DNA of 64,000 nt, taken from positions 1,263,501 through 1,327,500 of the forward strand of contig NZ_CP146516.1 in the NCBI RefSeq assembly GCF_037081835.1, written 5' to 3'. The notes beneath the pieces are model-generated. The model was not told where the DNA came from. It ran no database searches and worked only from the letters and a program-made list of their open reading frames with translations. Position 1 is the stretch's first letter, and each line of letters opens with the position of its first letter. A program made the translations under genes and the position numbers. Origin of the DNA: Spirobacillus cienkowskii (GTDB lineage Bacteria; Bdellovibrionota_B; Oligoflexia; Silvanigrellales; Silvanigrellaceae). Of the stretch, positions 25,449 to 34,068 are shown in pieces.

Positions 25449-28076
25449 ATGGAAGACAAAAAAAATAATAAGTTAGTAAAAACACGTAAAACAAAAGTTG
25501 AAGAAAATAGCGATTCTCTAAAGCAAGATTCTACTCAACTTCCTGTTGTTATTAACAAAAAGGTTAGAGTCATCACTAAAAAAGCAAAAATAAGCCCCAA
25601 AAAAGCAGTCCCAAGTCAGGTAGAAATTAAGTCTAAGGTAGAAAAAAAGGAAGTTTCTTCTAATGTGCTTAAAATTCTTCCAGTTAAAAACTCTGTGTTA
25701 TTTCCACACAATGTTCTTCCATTTGCGGCAGGAAAAGAGTGGACAACAGAAACTGTGGACAGAGCCGTGCGTATCGGTGGAAATATGGGCATTTTGGCGC
25801 AAATTTATCCCGAGGACGAAAACCCTCCTCATGATGAATTGTACCAATACGGAACTGAGGTTAAAGTTCTAAAAATTGTCAAATTTCCGGACGGGTCCCA
25901 TGGTGCCGTTCTTCAAGGGGCACGACGCTTTAAAGTGTTAAAATATGTCAACACCACTTTAGGCCAATTGTCAGCTGAAGTAGAGTTTTTACCAGATGAG
26001 TTAAGTTTACTTGATACCTCTCTCGATCTCGACACACAAGCCCTCGGCAAAGCTATGAAGCAGCTTGTGCAAAAGGCAATTCATTTGTCTCCAAACATGC
26101 CCAAAGAAGTCAGTATGTTTGTCGATAATATGCAAGAAGCAACATATCTTGCATATTTAATTATTCCTTACTTAAGTTTAGACTTTCCTGCTAAGCAAAA
26201 GCTCCTAGAAATAGAAGATATGTGCGCACGATTAGGGCATATTCATTCTTTATTGGTCAAAGAAATTGAAATATTAGAAATGACTAAAAAACTCAATTCA
26301 GACGTAAAAACAGAATTGAGTAAACAGCAACGTAAATATTTTATTAAAGAACAAATCAGACTTTTGCAAAAGGAGTTGGGTGATATCGATGGACGTGCAG
26401 TCTCTGAAACCTCAGACCCTAACGACTTTCACTCTCGAATTTTTGAAAGCAAAATGTCTGCTGAAACAAAGGAAATGGCTATAAAAGAGGCCGAACGTAT
26501 GGCAATGATGATGCCTGGTTCTCCCGAATATATGATTTGTCATAATTATTTAATGTGGTTATTAGATATTCCTTGGCAAAAAGTTGATGAAAAGCGCATT
26601 GACCTTCATGAAGCAAAAGATATTTTAAATAAAGATCACTTTGGACTTGATAAAGTTAAAAAAAGAATTTTAGAATTTTTAGCTGTTTGTGCACTAAAAA
26701 ATTCTATTAAAGGTCCAATTTTATTATTTGTAGGTCCTCCTGGGGTCGGAAAAACCAGTCTTGGAAAATCCATTGCAAGAGCTTTAGGACGCAAGTTTAT
26801 TCGTATTGCACTTGGTGGCGTGCGTGATGAAGCGGAAATTCGTGGGCACCGCCGAACATATATCGGTAGTATGCCCGGTAAAATTGCAGACTCTCTTAAA
26901 AAAGCAGGAACGATGAATCCTGTGATCCTTTTTGATGAAGTCGATAAAATTGCTTCAGATGGCCGCGGCGATCCGTCTAGTGCATTACTAGAAGTTTTAG
27001 ATCCTGAACAAAACAATATTTTTACGGATCATTATCTCAATGTCCCTTTGGATTTGAGTCAGGTCTTTTTTATTGCTACAGCAAACTCATTGCATTCTAT
27101 ACCTGCCCCTTTGCGTGATCGCATGGAGGTTGTCGAGTTAAGTAGTTATACCCTTGAAGAAAAGAAGCACATTGCGTTTGAATACTTGTTGCCTCATGTT
27201 ATGGAAGATCATGGAATAGCAAGTCATATCGATGTGAAAATTGATCATGAAACCATGAAAGGTATCATTCAGCATTACACGCGTGAAGCAGGGGTTCGTC
27301 AATTAAAAAGAGAACTGGCTGGTGTTGTCAGAGGCATTGCTCGTGAGTGCGTTGAGTCTGGTTATTGCAATCAACAACCTCAACCTAATGCTTCAGAAGA
27401 ACTCGCTTCTCCAGTTGTTAAAGAAAGCAAAGAAGTCACTTTGCAAACTGTACGAAAAATGATTGGAGCATTTCCTTTTTCTGATAAAAAGAGACCTGAA
27501 ACATTACCAATAGGCGTAGCTACGGGACTTGCATGGACTCCAAATGGAGGTGATGTGTTGTATATTGAAACGGCTGCAAGTTCTCCAGGAACAGAAAAAC
27601 TCGCTATTACTGGGCAGCTTGGTGATGTCATGAAAGAATCTGTGCAAACAGCGTATGCGTATATTCGCGCGCATGCTGCAGAGTTAGGAATTGATATTCT
27701 TGAACTCACAAAAAAAGATCTGCATGTCCACTTTCCAGAAGGCGCTGTAAAAAAAGATGGACCTAGTGCAGGTATTGCAACATTTTTAGGCATTATTAGT
27801 CAATTTACGGAAACTGCTCTTGCTGCCAATTTAGCAATGACTGGTGAAATTTCTTTACGTGGCGACGTGTTACCTGTTGGTGGAATAAAAGAAAAATTGC
27901 TTGCAGCACATCGTTATGGAATCCAAAAAGTCTTAATTCCACAAGATAACGAGCATGATCTCGAAGAAATACCTGTCGAAATTTTAAAAGATATGAAAGT
28001 GGAGTTGGTGTCGCATTTGGGTCAGGTCTTAAAATTTGCACTTGAAGAAAAAAAGATATTGCAGAACATCTATTAA
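25449..28076 (+). CDS. lon: ATP-dependent protease Lon
   Basis: Lon degrades misfolded and regulatory proteins in the cytoplasm. The 875-residue protein has a Lys-rich, probably disordered extension (about 1-72). The LON substrate-binding domain follows (from about 74, LKILPVKNSVLFPHNVLPF), then a helical region, an AAA+ domain with Walker A GPPGVGKTS (near 428) and Walker B ILFDEVDKI, and a protease domain with the catalytic Ser773 (KDGPSAGIA) and Lys816 (GGIKEKLLA). Most Lons are about 780-820 residues, so the extension is the odd part. AGAGGG precedes the ATG. I saw no sigma-32-like heat-shock promoter. Confidence 0.97.
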   Translation: MEDKKNNKLVKTRKTKVEENSDSLKQDSTQLPVVINKKVRVITKKAKISPKKAVPSQVEIKSKVEKKEVSSNVLKILPVKNSVLFPHNVLPFAAGKEWTTETVDRAVRIGGNMGILAQIYPEDENPPHDELYQYGTEVKVLKIVKFPDGSHGAVLQGARRFKVLKYVNTTLGQLSAEVEFLPDELSLLDTSLDLDTQALGKAMKQLVQKAIHLSPNMPKEVSMFVDNMQEATYLAYLIIPYLSLDFPAKQKLLEIEDMCARLGHIHSLLVKEIEILEMTKKLNSDVKTELSKQQRKYFIKEQIRLLQKELGDIDGRAVSETSDPNDFHSRIFESKMSAETKEMAIKEAERMAMMMPGSPEYMICHNYLMWLLDIPWQKVDEKRIDLHEAKDILNKDHFGLDKVKKRILEFLAVCALKNSIKGPILLFVGPPGVGKTSLGKSIARALGRKFIRIALGGVRDEAEIRGHRRTYIGSMPGKIADSLKKAGTMNPVILFDEVDKIASDGRGDPSSALLEVLDPEQNNIFTDHYLNVPLDLSQVFFIATANSLHSIPAPLRDRMEVVELSSYTLEEKKHIAFEYLLPHVMEDHGIASHIDVKIDHETMKGIIQHYTREAGVRQLKRELAGVVRGIARECVESGYCNQQPQPNASEELASPVVKESKEVTLQTVRKMIGAFPFSDKKRPETLPIGVATGLAWTPNGGDVLYIETAASSPGTEKLAITGQLGDVMKESVQTAYAYIRAHAAELGIDILELTKKDLHVHFPEGAVKKDGPSAGIATFLGIISQFTETALAANLAMTGEISLRGDVLPVGGIKEKLLAAHRYGIQKVLIPQDNEHDLEEIPVEILKDMKVELVSHLGQVLKFALEEKKILQNIY

Positions 28077-28140
28077 CTTCTAGAAAATCTGCAATAACAA
28101 AACAAAGAGAAACTGTTTTGCATTCCCGTTCGGAGACATT

Positions 28141-29391
28141 GTGAGTCGTATTTATCTTGATCATAATGCAACAAGTCCTCCTTCAGCAGAGCATTTGGCG
28201 CAAGTTTTTCAAAAATTGCAACAGCATAGTGGCAATCCATCCAGTCCTCATGCCTTTGGTCGTAATGCTTCAGTAGCATTAACTGAAGCACGGCGATCTG
28301 TGGCTCGTTCTATGGGAGTCGATGTTTCTGATGTGATATTTGTTTCGGGCGGTACCGAGGCTGATAATCTTGGCACAGTTGGTGTATTGCATAGCAATAA
28401 CATCGCTATCAATAAACAACATGCTGTTATTTCTAATATAGAGCATCCAGCAGTCAGTGAGCCTTTAGAGCAGCTGCAATTAAAAGAAGGTTTGCAATTA
28501 ACAAAACTGTCTGTTGATAAGAGTGGCTATGTGTCGTTTGAAGACGCTATTTTGAGTATCACTACAAAAACAACATTACTTTCTATAATGGCTGCAAATA
28601 ATGAAATAGGAACAATACAGCCTGTTAAAAAAATTGCAGATTTTTTGCATTATAAAAGATGGTCGAGTTTAGCAGATCCTACTCTTAAAGATGAGTTTGA
28701 TGCATTCAGTTTGCGTCTTGATCCAAGTTTAACAACAGACGTATTTCGTAATTTGCATTTTCATGTGGACGCGGTGCAGACTTATGGCAAATTACCTTAT
28801 TCACTTTGGTTTTCTGATGGCATAGATTCGTGTGCGCTTTCTGCGCACAAAGTTGGGGCTTTGCAAGGAGTTGGTGCTTTAATTTTACGGCGTGGACGTA
28901 AGTTTAAACCATTTATTTACGGCGGTGCGCAAGAAAAAAATAGACGCGCAGGAACCGAAAATCTGCCGGGTATTATAAGTTTTGGTCTGATAGCAGAAGA
29001 GATATTGCAACCGTTTTGGTTTGAGCAAGTGCAAAACATGGAGAATCTGAGGCGCGAATTTTTTTACAATCTTTCATTGTTGCCAAACTTAGAGATGAAC
29101 TCATCTCTTGAAAATTCGGTGACAAATACCATTAATTTTTCTATTACTGGCAAAAAAATGAGTGGTGAAGATTTACTCGTCCAGCTTGATCTTTCTGGGA
29201 TCTGTGCAAGTTCTGGTTCTGCGTGTAGCAGTGCGGCCAACTTGCCTTCAAAAGTGATTTTAGCATTAGGAAAATCACCACAAATGGCAAAAAATGCTGT
29301 GCGTTTTTCTTTATCATTAAAAACAGATCAGGCAGATATTCTGAAAACATTACAAGCTATAAAAACTTACTTGCAATCTGAACACTTTTAA
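28141..29391 (+). CDS. Cysteine desulfurase, NifS/IscS family
   Basis: This PLP-dependent enzyme takes sulfur from cysteine for Fe-S clusters or thio-modification. Of 416 residues, the N-terminus (IYLDHNATSPPSAEHL) and VSGGTEADNLG form the PLP phosphate site. SAHKVGALQG carries the PLP Lys, and SSGSACSSAAN carries the persulfide Cys (Cys362). Between the NNEIGTIQPV motif and HVDAVQTYGKLP there are about 33 extra residues compared with typical IscS. Start is GTG at 28141 with GGAGA nearby. No iscU or sufE homologue is adjacent, so the acceptor is unknown. It lies 64 bp after lon, and its end overlaps the convergent aminotransferase by four bases. Confidence 0.93.
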   Translation: MSRIYLDHNATSPPSAEHLAQVFQKLQQHSGNPSSPHAFGRNASVALTEARRSVARSMGVDVSDVIFVSGGTEADNLGTVGVLHSNNIAINKQHAVISNIEHPAVSEPLEQLQLKEGLQLTKLSVDKSGYVSFEDAILSITTKTTLLSIMAANNEIGTIQPVKKIADFLHYKRWSSLADPTLKDEFDAFSLRLDPSLTTDVFRNLHFHVDAVQTYGKLPYSLWFSDGIDSCALSAHKVGALQGVGALILRRGRKFKPFIYGGAQEKNRRAGTENLPGIISFGLIAEEILQPFWFEQVQNMENLRREFFYNLSLLPNLEMNSSLENSVTNTINFSITGKKMSGEDLLVQLDLSGICASSGSACSSAANLPSKVILALGKSPQMAKNAVRFSLSLKTDQADILKTLQAIKTYLQSEHF

Positions 29392-30587
29392 ATTTGTGTC
29401 AAAATACATTCCATTTTATGCAAAGCGTCTGCAAATTGTTTTGGGTTGCATCCAAGTCCTAAGCGAAAACCAAAACCTTTATTAAGCCCACTGAGTTTTT
29501 TATTTTGATAAAATTCTTTTTGCTGAAAAGAATAATTGTCAAATTCCATACTTGATAATGGTAAAACAAATATTCCCTCTAATGAAAATTTGTTGATGAG
29601 TTGAATGGTTAGTTCGAGTGAGGTTGCATTTTGAAAGCCCAGACAAGAAACAAGCCCTCCATTCGGTGCCATGCCATAAAGAGTTTTTGAATTTTGTAAA
29701 AACTCAGATAAAATTTGTTTATTTTGAATCCATTCTTTTTTGACTTCTTGAAACAAAAAGCTTTGCGTATTTTTTAGCACTTCAAATGCAATCCATTCTG
29801 AAATTGGATTTACTGTATGAGTGGTGTAATTTTTTTCGTTTTGCATTGCATCAAGAGCCTCTTTAGGACCAATACACCATCCAATGCGAAGGCCAGGGGT
29901 GCCAAAGCATTTTATAAATGAACCTGTGACAAACGTAGTGCCATCATTTTGATACAGAGTTGGGGCAAGAACATCATACGGACTCGATAAAAATCTGTAA
30001 TGTTCGTCTGCAATAATTTTGCAATTAATGCTTTTTGCTGTTTGTTTTACTTGCTGTAAGAACTCAGAATCAAAAATCAATCCAGATGGATTATGAGGAT
30101 TGTTGATCAAAAGACATTCGGGTTTAGAAGTTGCAATAATTTCTAACCATTCTTGCTCGTCTATCCAGGGTGCGCCGTTTGCGTCAAACCGGACAGGAAG
30201 CGGGACAATTTCAGCATCCATCGCAAGTGGAAGTTCGTAAAGTAATTGAAACGCAGGCAATGCTAAGGCCACTTTTTTAGGCCGCAAATTTCTAAATAAT
30301 AAAAAAAGCGCTTCACTTGTTCCTGTTGTGACCAAAACATTATCAATACTCGCACCTGGATGAAAATTTGCAATGAGTTGCCGCAAATCATTGCGGCCGC
30401 GATTCGGGCTATCACATAGAGTGAGAGAAAAAAATTTTTTTGTTCCCTCTTCTGTTGATAGATCTGAGAGAGATAATATTTCTTGCACAGTTCTAGCTCG
30501 TCCTCCAGACTCACCAAGATTGAATTGCGCTTGAAAACGATTATTTTCTAAAAAATCTTCCATGAAAAAAGTTTTTAATGGTTTCAC
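29388..30587 (-). CDS. PLP-dependent aminotransferase, class I/II fold
   Basis: The 399-residue protein belongs to fold type I aminotransferases. It shows VTTGTSEALFLLF near the PLP phosphate site, INNPHNPSG, IADEHYRFL with the Asp that pairs with the pyridine N, and SFIKCFGTPGLRIGWC with the PLP Lys. Start is a GTG at 30587 with an excellent GAGGGGGTG Shine-Dalgarno; an ATG eight codons later is less well placed. The substrate cannot be named: it could be an aspartate/aromatic-type transaminase or a relative of enzymes of unusual amino-acid synthesis. It is divergent from the lipoprotein gene at 30676 and convergent with the desulfurase. Confidence 0.85.
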   Translation of the reverse strand: MKPLKTFFMEDFLENNRFQAQFNLGESGGRARTVQEILSLSDLSTEEGTKKFFSLTLCDSPNRGRNDLRQLIANFHPGASIDNVLVTTGTSEALFLLFRNLRPKKVALALPAFQLLYELPLAMDAEIVPLPVRFDANGAPWIDEQEWLEIIATSKPECLLINNPHNPSGLIFDSEFLQQVKQTAKSINCKIIADEHYRFLSSPYDVLAPTLYQNDGTTFVTGSFIKCFGTPGLRIGWCIGPKEALDAMQNEKNYTTHTVNPISEWIAFEVLKNTQSFLFQEVKKEWIQNKQILSEFLQNSKTLYGMAPNGGLVSCLGFQNATSLELTIQLINKFSLEGIFVLPLSSMEFDNYSFQQKEFYQNKKLSGLNKGFGFRLGLGCNPKQFADALHKMECILTQI

Positions 30588-30675
30588 TTTGCACCCCCTC
30601 GATCTTGACTATACATATAAGCTCAACGCATTATCTTAAAGTAATGTTTTTTTTATTTTTAATAAAGGTGTGCTA

Positions 30676-31356
30676 GTGAAATTAATAGAGTTTATCATCC
30701 CTACTAGAACTTTTTTTATCAAAATTACAGCGTATAGCTTTTTAATATTATTTTGTACAGCGTGTTCAACATCTATCCAAAAAATGAGTGCACCGCTATC
30801 GCCTTTTGATGATTTGGATTACTCGCCAAATTTAGAAAAGTGGAGAAAACAAGTTAGCGTTTATAATAATTTTGAGTTGCAAGTTCTTGCAGCAGCTGTT
30901 CTTGTTGTGCCAGAAATGGAAGAACAATACAAAATACGTTTACGACGTTTGCAAAGTGAATTCGCACAAAGCAATCCGTATATTATAACTTCTCAAGATA
31001 GTATTAGCATTGTGATTGATCTGTTTGCGAAAACCAAACCTTTTATGGATTTGACTGATCAAAGTTTATGGCACTTAACGTTATCCATAGATGATACTGT
31101 TATTGCAGCACCACATCGAATTGTTGCATTTTCTCGTAATGAACTCCTTGCTCCTTTTTTTCCATTAAGCAGTCAATGGAGTCGCTATTATATTGTTATT
31201 TTTAAACTTCCTTACCAAATATTAAAAGGTAAAGATGTCAAAAGCTTTTTTTCAAAGCAAGAAAATACGCCACATTTGCCTCAGTCAGAAAATAGAACTA
31301 TTCTTTTTTCGATGAATTCAGGAGAAGCTAAGCTTCATTTTTCTTGGTCACGGTGA
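30676..31356 (+). CDS. Putative lipoprotein of unknown function
   Basis: The protein has about 226 residues from the GTG at 30676, which has AAGG seven bases upstream; a GTG two codons earlier is also possible. A hydrophobic segment (about 13-29) ends in the lipobox-like FCTACS, so it is probably lipid-anchored. The mature domain contains KWRKQVSVYNNFELQVL and later SIVIDLFAKTKPFMDLTD, a mixed helix/strand pattern unlike any family I know. It lies upstream of the SCP2-like and SDR genes with a 27-bp gap and may be co-transcribed. Confidence 0.65.
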   Translation: MKLIEFIIPTRTFFIKITAYSFLILFCTACSTSIQKMSAPLSPFDDLDYSPNLEKWRKQVSVYNNFELQVLAAAVLVVPEMEEQYKIRLRRLQSEFAQSNPYIITSQDSISIVIDLFAKTKPFMDLTDQSLWHLTLSIDDTVIAAPHRIVAFSRNELLAPFFPLSSQWSRYYIVIFKLPYQILKGKDVKSFFSKQENTPHLPQSENRTILFSMNSGEAKLHFSWSR

Positions 31357-31383
31357 GAGTATGCCAAATTTTATAAGGGGAAT

Positions 31384-31899
31384 GTGTTGGAATTGGTTCA
31401 AGAAATACAAATAAGCTCTTGCCATGCTTATGAAGATCACAGTTTGTGGGCAATTGCGAATTCTTTTAGAAATTTGGTTTGTCAAGAATTAAGAAAATTA
31501 AATTTTTATGATAGGCGAACATTAAAGGGAGATTATCTTTTTAAAATTGATGGAGAGCCACGGTTTATTGTTATGGTTGACGATAGCGATTGTTGGTCTG
31601 TGTGTGTTTCAAAAAAATCTGATGGCAGTTTTTGCTTTTCATTAGATGCGGATTGCCATTGGAATATTTCACAAGTTCAGTTGCTCAATGTGATTGAAGG
31701 ATTGTCGCGTGCAACAATCTTAACAGATTCTAAAACTTTGTATAAACTTCTAACAGGAACTCTCAAAGGTCATGTTGCTTTTGTTGCCGAAAAGGTCATG
31801 ATTAATGGAGATCTCGCTGCATTTTTAAAAATGGTTTCATTGTTAAAACAATGTGGAGTGAGGCCAAAACATGGAAAATCAATTGCAGTCGAAAAGTAA
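31384..31899 (+). CDS. SCP2-like sterol/lipid-binding-domain protein
   Basis: The 171-residue protein ends in a segment like the SCP2 lipid-binding fold: strands in YLFKIDGEPRFIVMV and CWSVCVSKK, then LLTGTLKGHVAFVAEKVMI followed by a helix with NGDLAAFLKM. SCP2-like domains bind fatty-acyl chains or quinone precursors. The match is from pattern and not strong. Start is GTG at 31384 or TTG at 31387 after AAGGGG (31375-31380); the TTG has better spacing. It overlaps the SDR gene by 29 bases, so the two products may act together, perhaps on a lipid substrate. Confidence 0.6.
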   Translation: MLELVQEIQISSCHAYEDHSLWAIANSFRNLVCQELRKLNFYDRRTLKGDYLFKIDGEPRFIVMVDDSDCWSVCVSKKSDGSFCFSLDADCHWNISQVQLLNVIEGLSRATILTDSKTLYKLLTGTLKGHVAFVAEKVMINGDLAAFLKMVSLLKQCGVRPKHGKSIAVEK

Positions 31900-32680
31900 T
31901 TTTACAGCTTTAATTACAGGTGCTTCTAGTGGGATTGGGTTAGAGTTTGCCCATTTGTTTGCAAAAGATGGATTTAATGTCATTTTGGTGGCAAGAAGCA
32001 CAGAAAAATTAGAAAATATCTCTGCAGAATTAACCCAAAAATACGGTATTTTTTGCAAACAAATTACCTGTGATCTTGCAAAACCTGGAGCCGCTCTAGA
32101 GTTATTTAAAAAAGTTCAATCATTAAATATTCATATTGATTATTTGGTGAATAACGCTGGTTTTGGCGCGTTGGGATTTTTTAAAGATATTCCTCTGCAG
32201 ACACAATCCAATATGATACAGGTTAATGTTCAAACTTTAACAGAGCTCACATATTTGTTTGTCAATCCAATGATAGAAAAAAAATATGGTCGTATTTTAA
32301 ATGTGGCTTCTACAGCCGCTTTTCAGCCCGGCCCTTTGATGGCTGTTTATTATGCAACAAAATCTTATGTGCTGTCATTCAGTGAGGCTTTAAGTAATGA
32401 ACTGATTGGTACAGGTGTATCGGTAACAACCTTATGCCCTGGACCAACGCAAACGGGTTTTCAGGCTGTATCAAAAATAGATGGAGATTCAATACTTTTT
32501 AATTCTAAATTGACCGCAGATTCTGCAACTGTTGCTTTAATTGGCTATAAAGCCTTGTTCAATTCTAAGCGAATTATAATTCCAGGCCTTTTTAATCATC
32601 TTGGTGTTTGTTCTGCAAAAATTGTGCCCAGAGTTTTTGCTTTAAAACTTGTAAGGTGGTTACAAAACAAACGCTCTTAA
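31871..32680 (+). CDS. Short-chain dehydrogenase/reductase
   Basis: This 269-residue SDR has the NAD(P) motif TGASSGIG near the N-terminus and the structural NNAGFGALG. The catalytic Ser lies in ILNVASTAAF and the YxxxK pair in YYATKSYV. An Arg at the end of the second strand (LVARSTEKL) suggests NADP preference. The C-terminal helix is weakly hydrophobic. The substrate is unknown; the nearest relatives in my memory are DltE/YqjQ-like oxidoreductases. The gene begins inside the SCP2-like gene, consistent with translational coupling. Confidence 0.9.
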   Translation: MENQLQSKSNFTALITGASSGIGLEFAHLFAKDGFNVILVARSTEKLENISAELTQKYGIFCKQITCDLAKPGAALELFKKVQSLNIHIDYLVNNAGFGALGFFKDIPLQTQSNMIQVNVQTLTELTYLFVNPMIEKKYGRILNVASTAAFQPGPLMAVYYATKSYVLSFSEALSNELIGTGVSVTTLCPGPTQTGFQAVSKIDGDSILFNSKLTADSATVALIGYKALFNSKRIIIPGLFNHLGVCSAKIVPRVFALKLVRWLQNKRS

Positions 32681-32684
32681 TTTT

Positions 32685-33101
32685 TTAACGTCTGAGTTTT
32701 TCTCGTTCTTCTAAAGATAATCCAAATCGTTTGCGTGGTAGCTTGACATCTTGGTTGGGCGCTAAAGGAATTGAGTCTAAATTATCTGTTTTTTTACTTC
32801 CAAAATCATAGATTTCCGCAGCATTTTTTGATCGAGGAAAAGGCGATTGTTCATCGCTGTGAAAAAATGGAGAACGTGTTTTTCTATTTTGTTGGTTGTC
32901 TTGGCTTGGCATTTTTCCTGCAAACATTTCGTGAGTTTTTGCTCGAAGTTCTAACGTCATTTCAAAAAGATCAACCACGCGATTGGCGATTTTTTCTACC
33001 CCATCATTTGTCAGAATGAGTCCAAAGCGTCCTTCTAATGCGCTTTCTTCAATAATTTCTCTAATCGCCTGGCATGTTGCAATTCTAAATATTTGACTCA
33101 T
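32685..33101 (-). CDS. Hypothetical protein
   Basis: The 138-residue protein has an N-terminal helical domain of about 65 residues (MSQIFRIATCQAIREIIEES), followed by a polar, probably disordered region rich in Ser, Pro, Asn and Lys. A basic end with FGLSLEEREKLRR follows. AAGGAAAA lies before the ATG at 33101, supporting expression. I recognise no family and see no membrane segment or signal peptide, so it is probably cytoplasmic. It is convergent with the SDR gene, with a 4-bp gap, and divergent from fpg. Confidence 0.6.
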   Translation of the reverse strand: MSQIFRIATCQAIREIIEESALEGRFGLILTNDGVEKIANRVVDLFEMTLELRAKTHEMFAGKMPSQDNQQNRKTRSPFFHSDEQSPFPRSKNAAEIYDFGSKKTDNLDSIPLAPNQDVKLPRKRFGLSLEEREKLRR

Positions 33102-33237
33102 ATATTTTCCTTTGATTAAATTGACTTTTCATATATTAGCCAAATTTTATAAAGTTTGGTATTGCGCCAATTTTTTAATTAAGTATGAAATTTTTAAGTA
33201 TAAAAAATTTTCCTTAATTGAATTGAAAGAGAGATTT

Positions 33238-34059
33238 ATGCCAGAGCTTCCAGAGGTTCAAGGGTTTGTCAATGCAATTAAAAAATCCTATGTAGGACTT
33301 ACACTTAAAAATATTAAATTTCATCGTGAAGATTTGCGTTATCCTTTTCAAGTAAAAGAGCTAAAACAAATTTTTGCGCCAGGTAATAGACTTCTTCAAT
33401 GTTATCGAGAAGGCAAGCAGCTTGTTTTAGAAACAAATCATGGGAGTGTTTCAATCAGTCTTGGGATGTCAGGCGCATTTAAGCCAATTCTTTCGATCGA
33501 TGTTGAAAAACATCAACATGTTTCCGTTTTTTTTGAAAACGGAGAAGGCTTTGCGTATGTTGATCCTCGTCGATTTGGTTTTTGGAAAATAAAGGATAAA
33601 AGTGCTGCTGCACAAAAAGTTTGTGATCCTTTGCAAGAAAGTGAGCTTTTGGAGCTATTTTTGTCACCTTTAATTCGCGAGAAAAATACGTCTATCAAAG
33701 ATATTTTAATGGATCAAAAACTAATTGGTGGAATTGGTAATATTTATGCCGTTGAGGCATTATATATTGCAAAGATTCATCCATTAAAAAACTGCGCAGA
33801 AATTTCGGTAAAACAATGGAAGTCACTTGCTCGAGCAATTCCTGAAATATTACAATTGGCAATTGAAATGGGGGGATCCAGTATTTCGTCTTACCGTACA
33901 TTAAATGGAGATAAAGGGTCTTTTCAACATGTGCATAGAGTTTATGGAAGGACGGGGTTAAAATGCTTGCAGAAAAACTGCTCTGGCACAATAGAAAGAA
34001 TTGTGCAAAAAGGAAGAAGTTCTTGGTTTTGTTCAGAGTGTCAATCTAACTCAAAATGA
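33238..34059 (+). CDS. mutM: Formamidopyrimidine-DNA glycosylase
   Basis: This base-excision glycosylase/AP lyase removes 8-oxoguanine and formamidopyrimidines. The ATG at 33238 is set by biology: after Met removal the catalytic Pro and Glu of MPELPEVQGF must be N-terminal, so the in-frame codons back to 33112 are not translated. The 273 residues include the conserved Lys in REGKQLVLE, the helix-two-turn-helix with GGIGNIYAVEALY, and a C-terminal zinc finger. In the finger the first Cys pair is spaced CX4C (CLQKNC) instead of the usual CX2C; the second is CSEC. Confidence 0.95.
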   Translation: MPELPEVQGFVNAIKKSYVGLTLKNIKFHREDLRYPFQVKELKQIFAPGNRLLQCYREGKQLVLETNHGSVSISLGMSGAFKPILSIDVEKHQHVSVFFENGEGFAYVDPRRFGFWKIKDKSAAAQKVCDPLQESELLELFLSPLIREKNTSIKDILMDQKLIGGIGNIYAVEALYIAKIHPLKNCAEISVKQWKSLARAIPEILQLAIEMGGSSISSYRTLNGDKGSFQHVHRVYGRTGLKCLQKNCSGTIERIVQKGRSSWFCSECQSNSK

Positions 34060-34068
34060 AAGGTCTGT

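Noticed and set aside
26636-27793. Minus-strand open frames of 126 and 137 codons within lon
   Set aside because: They are antisense shadows of the well-conserved AAA+ and protease domains, with no independent support.
33112-33237. Upstream extension of mutM
   Set aside because: The glycosylase needs its Pro immediately after the initiator Met; the extension would destroy activity and has no family similarity.
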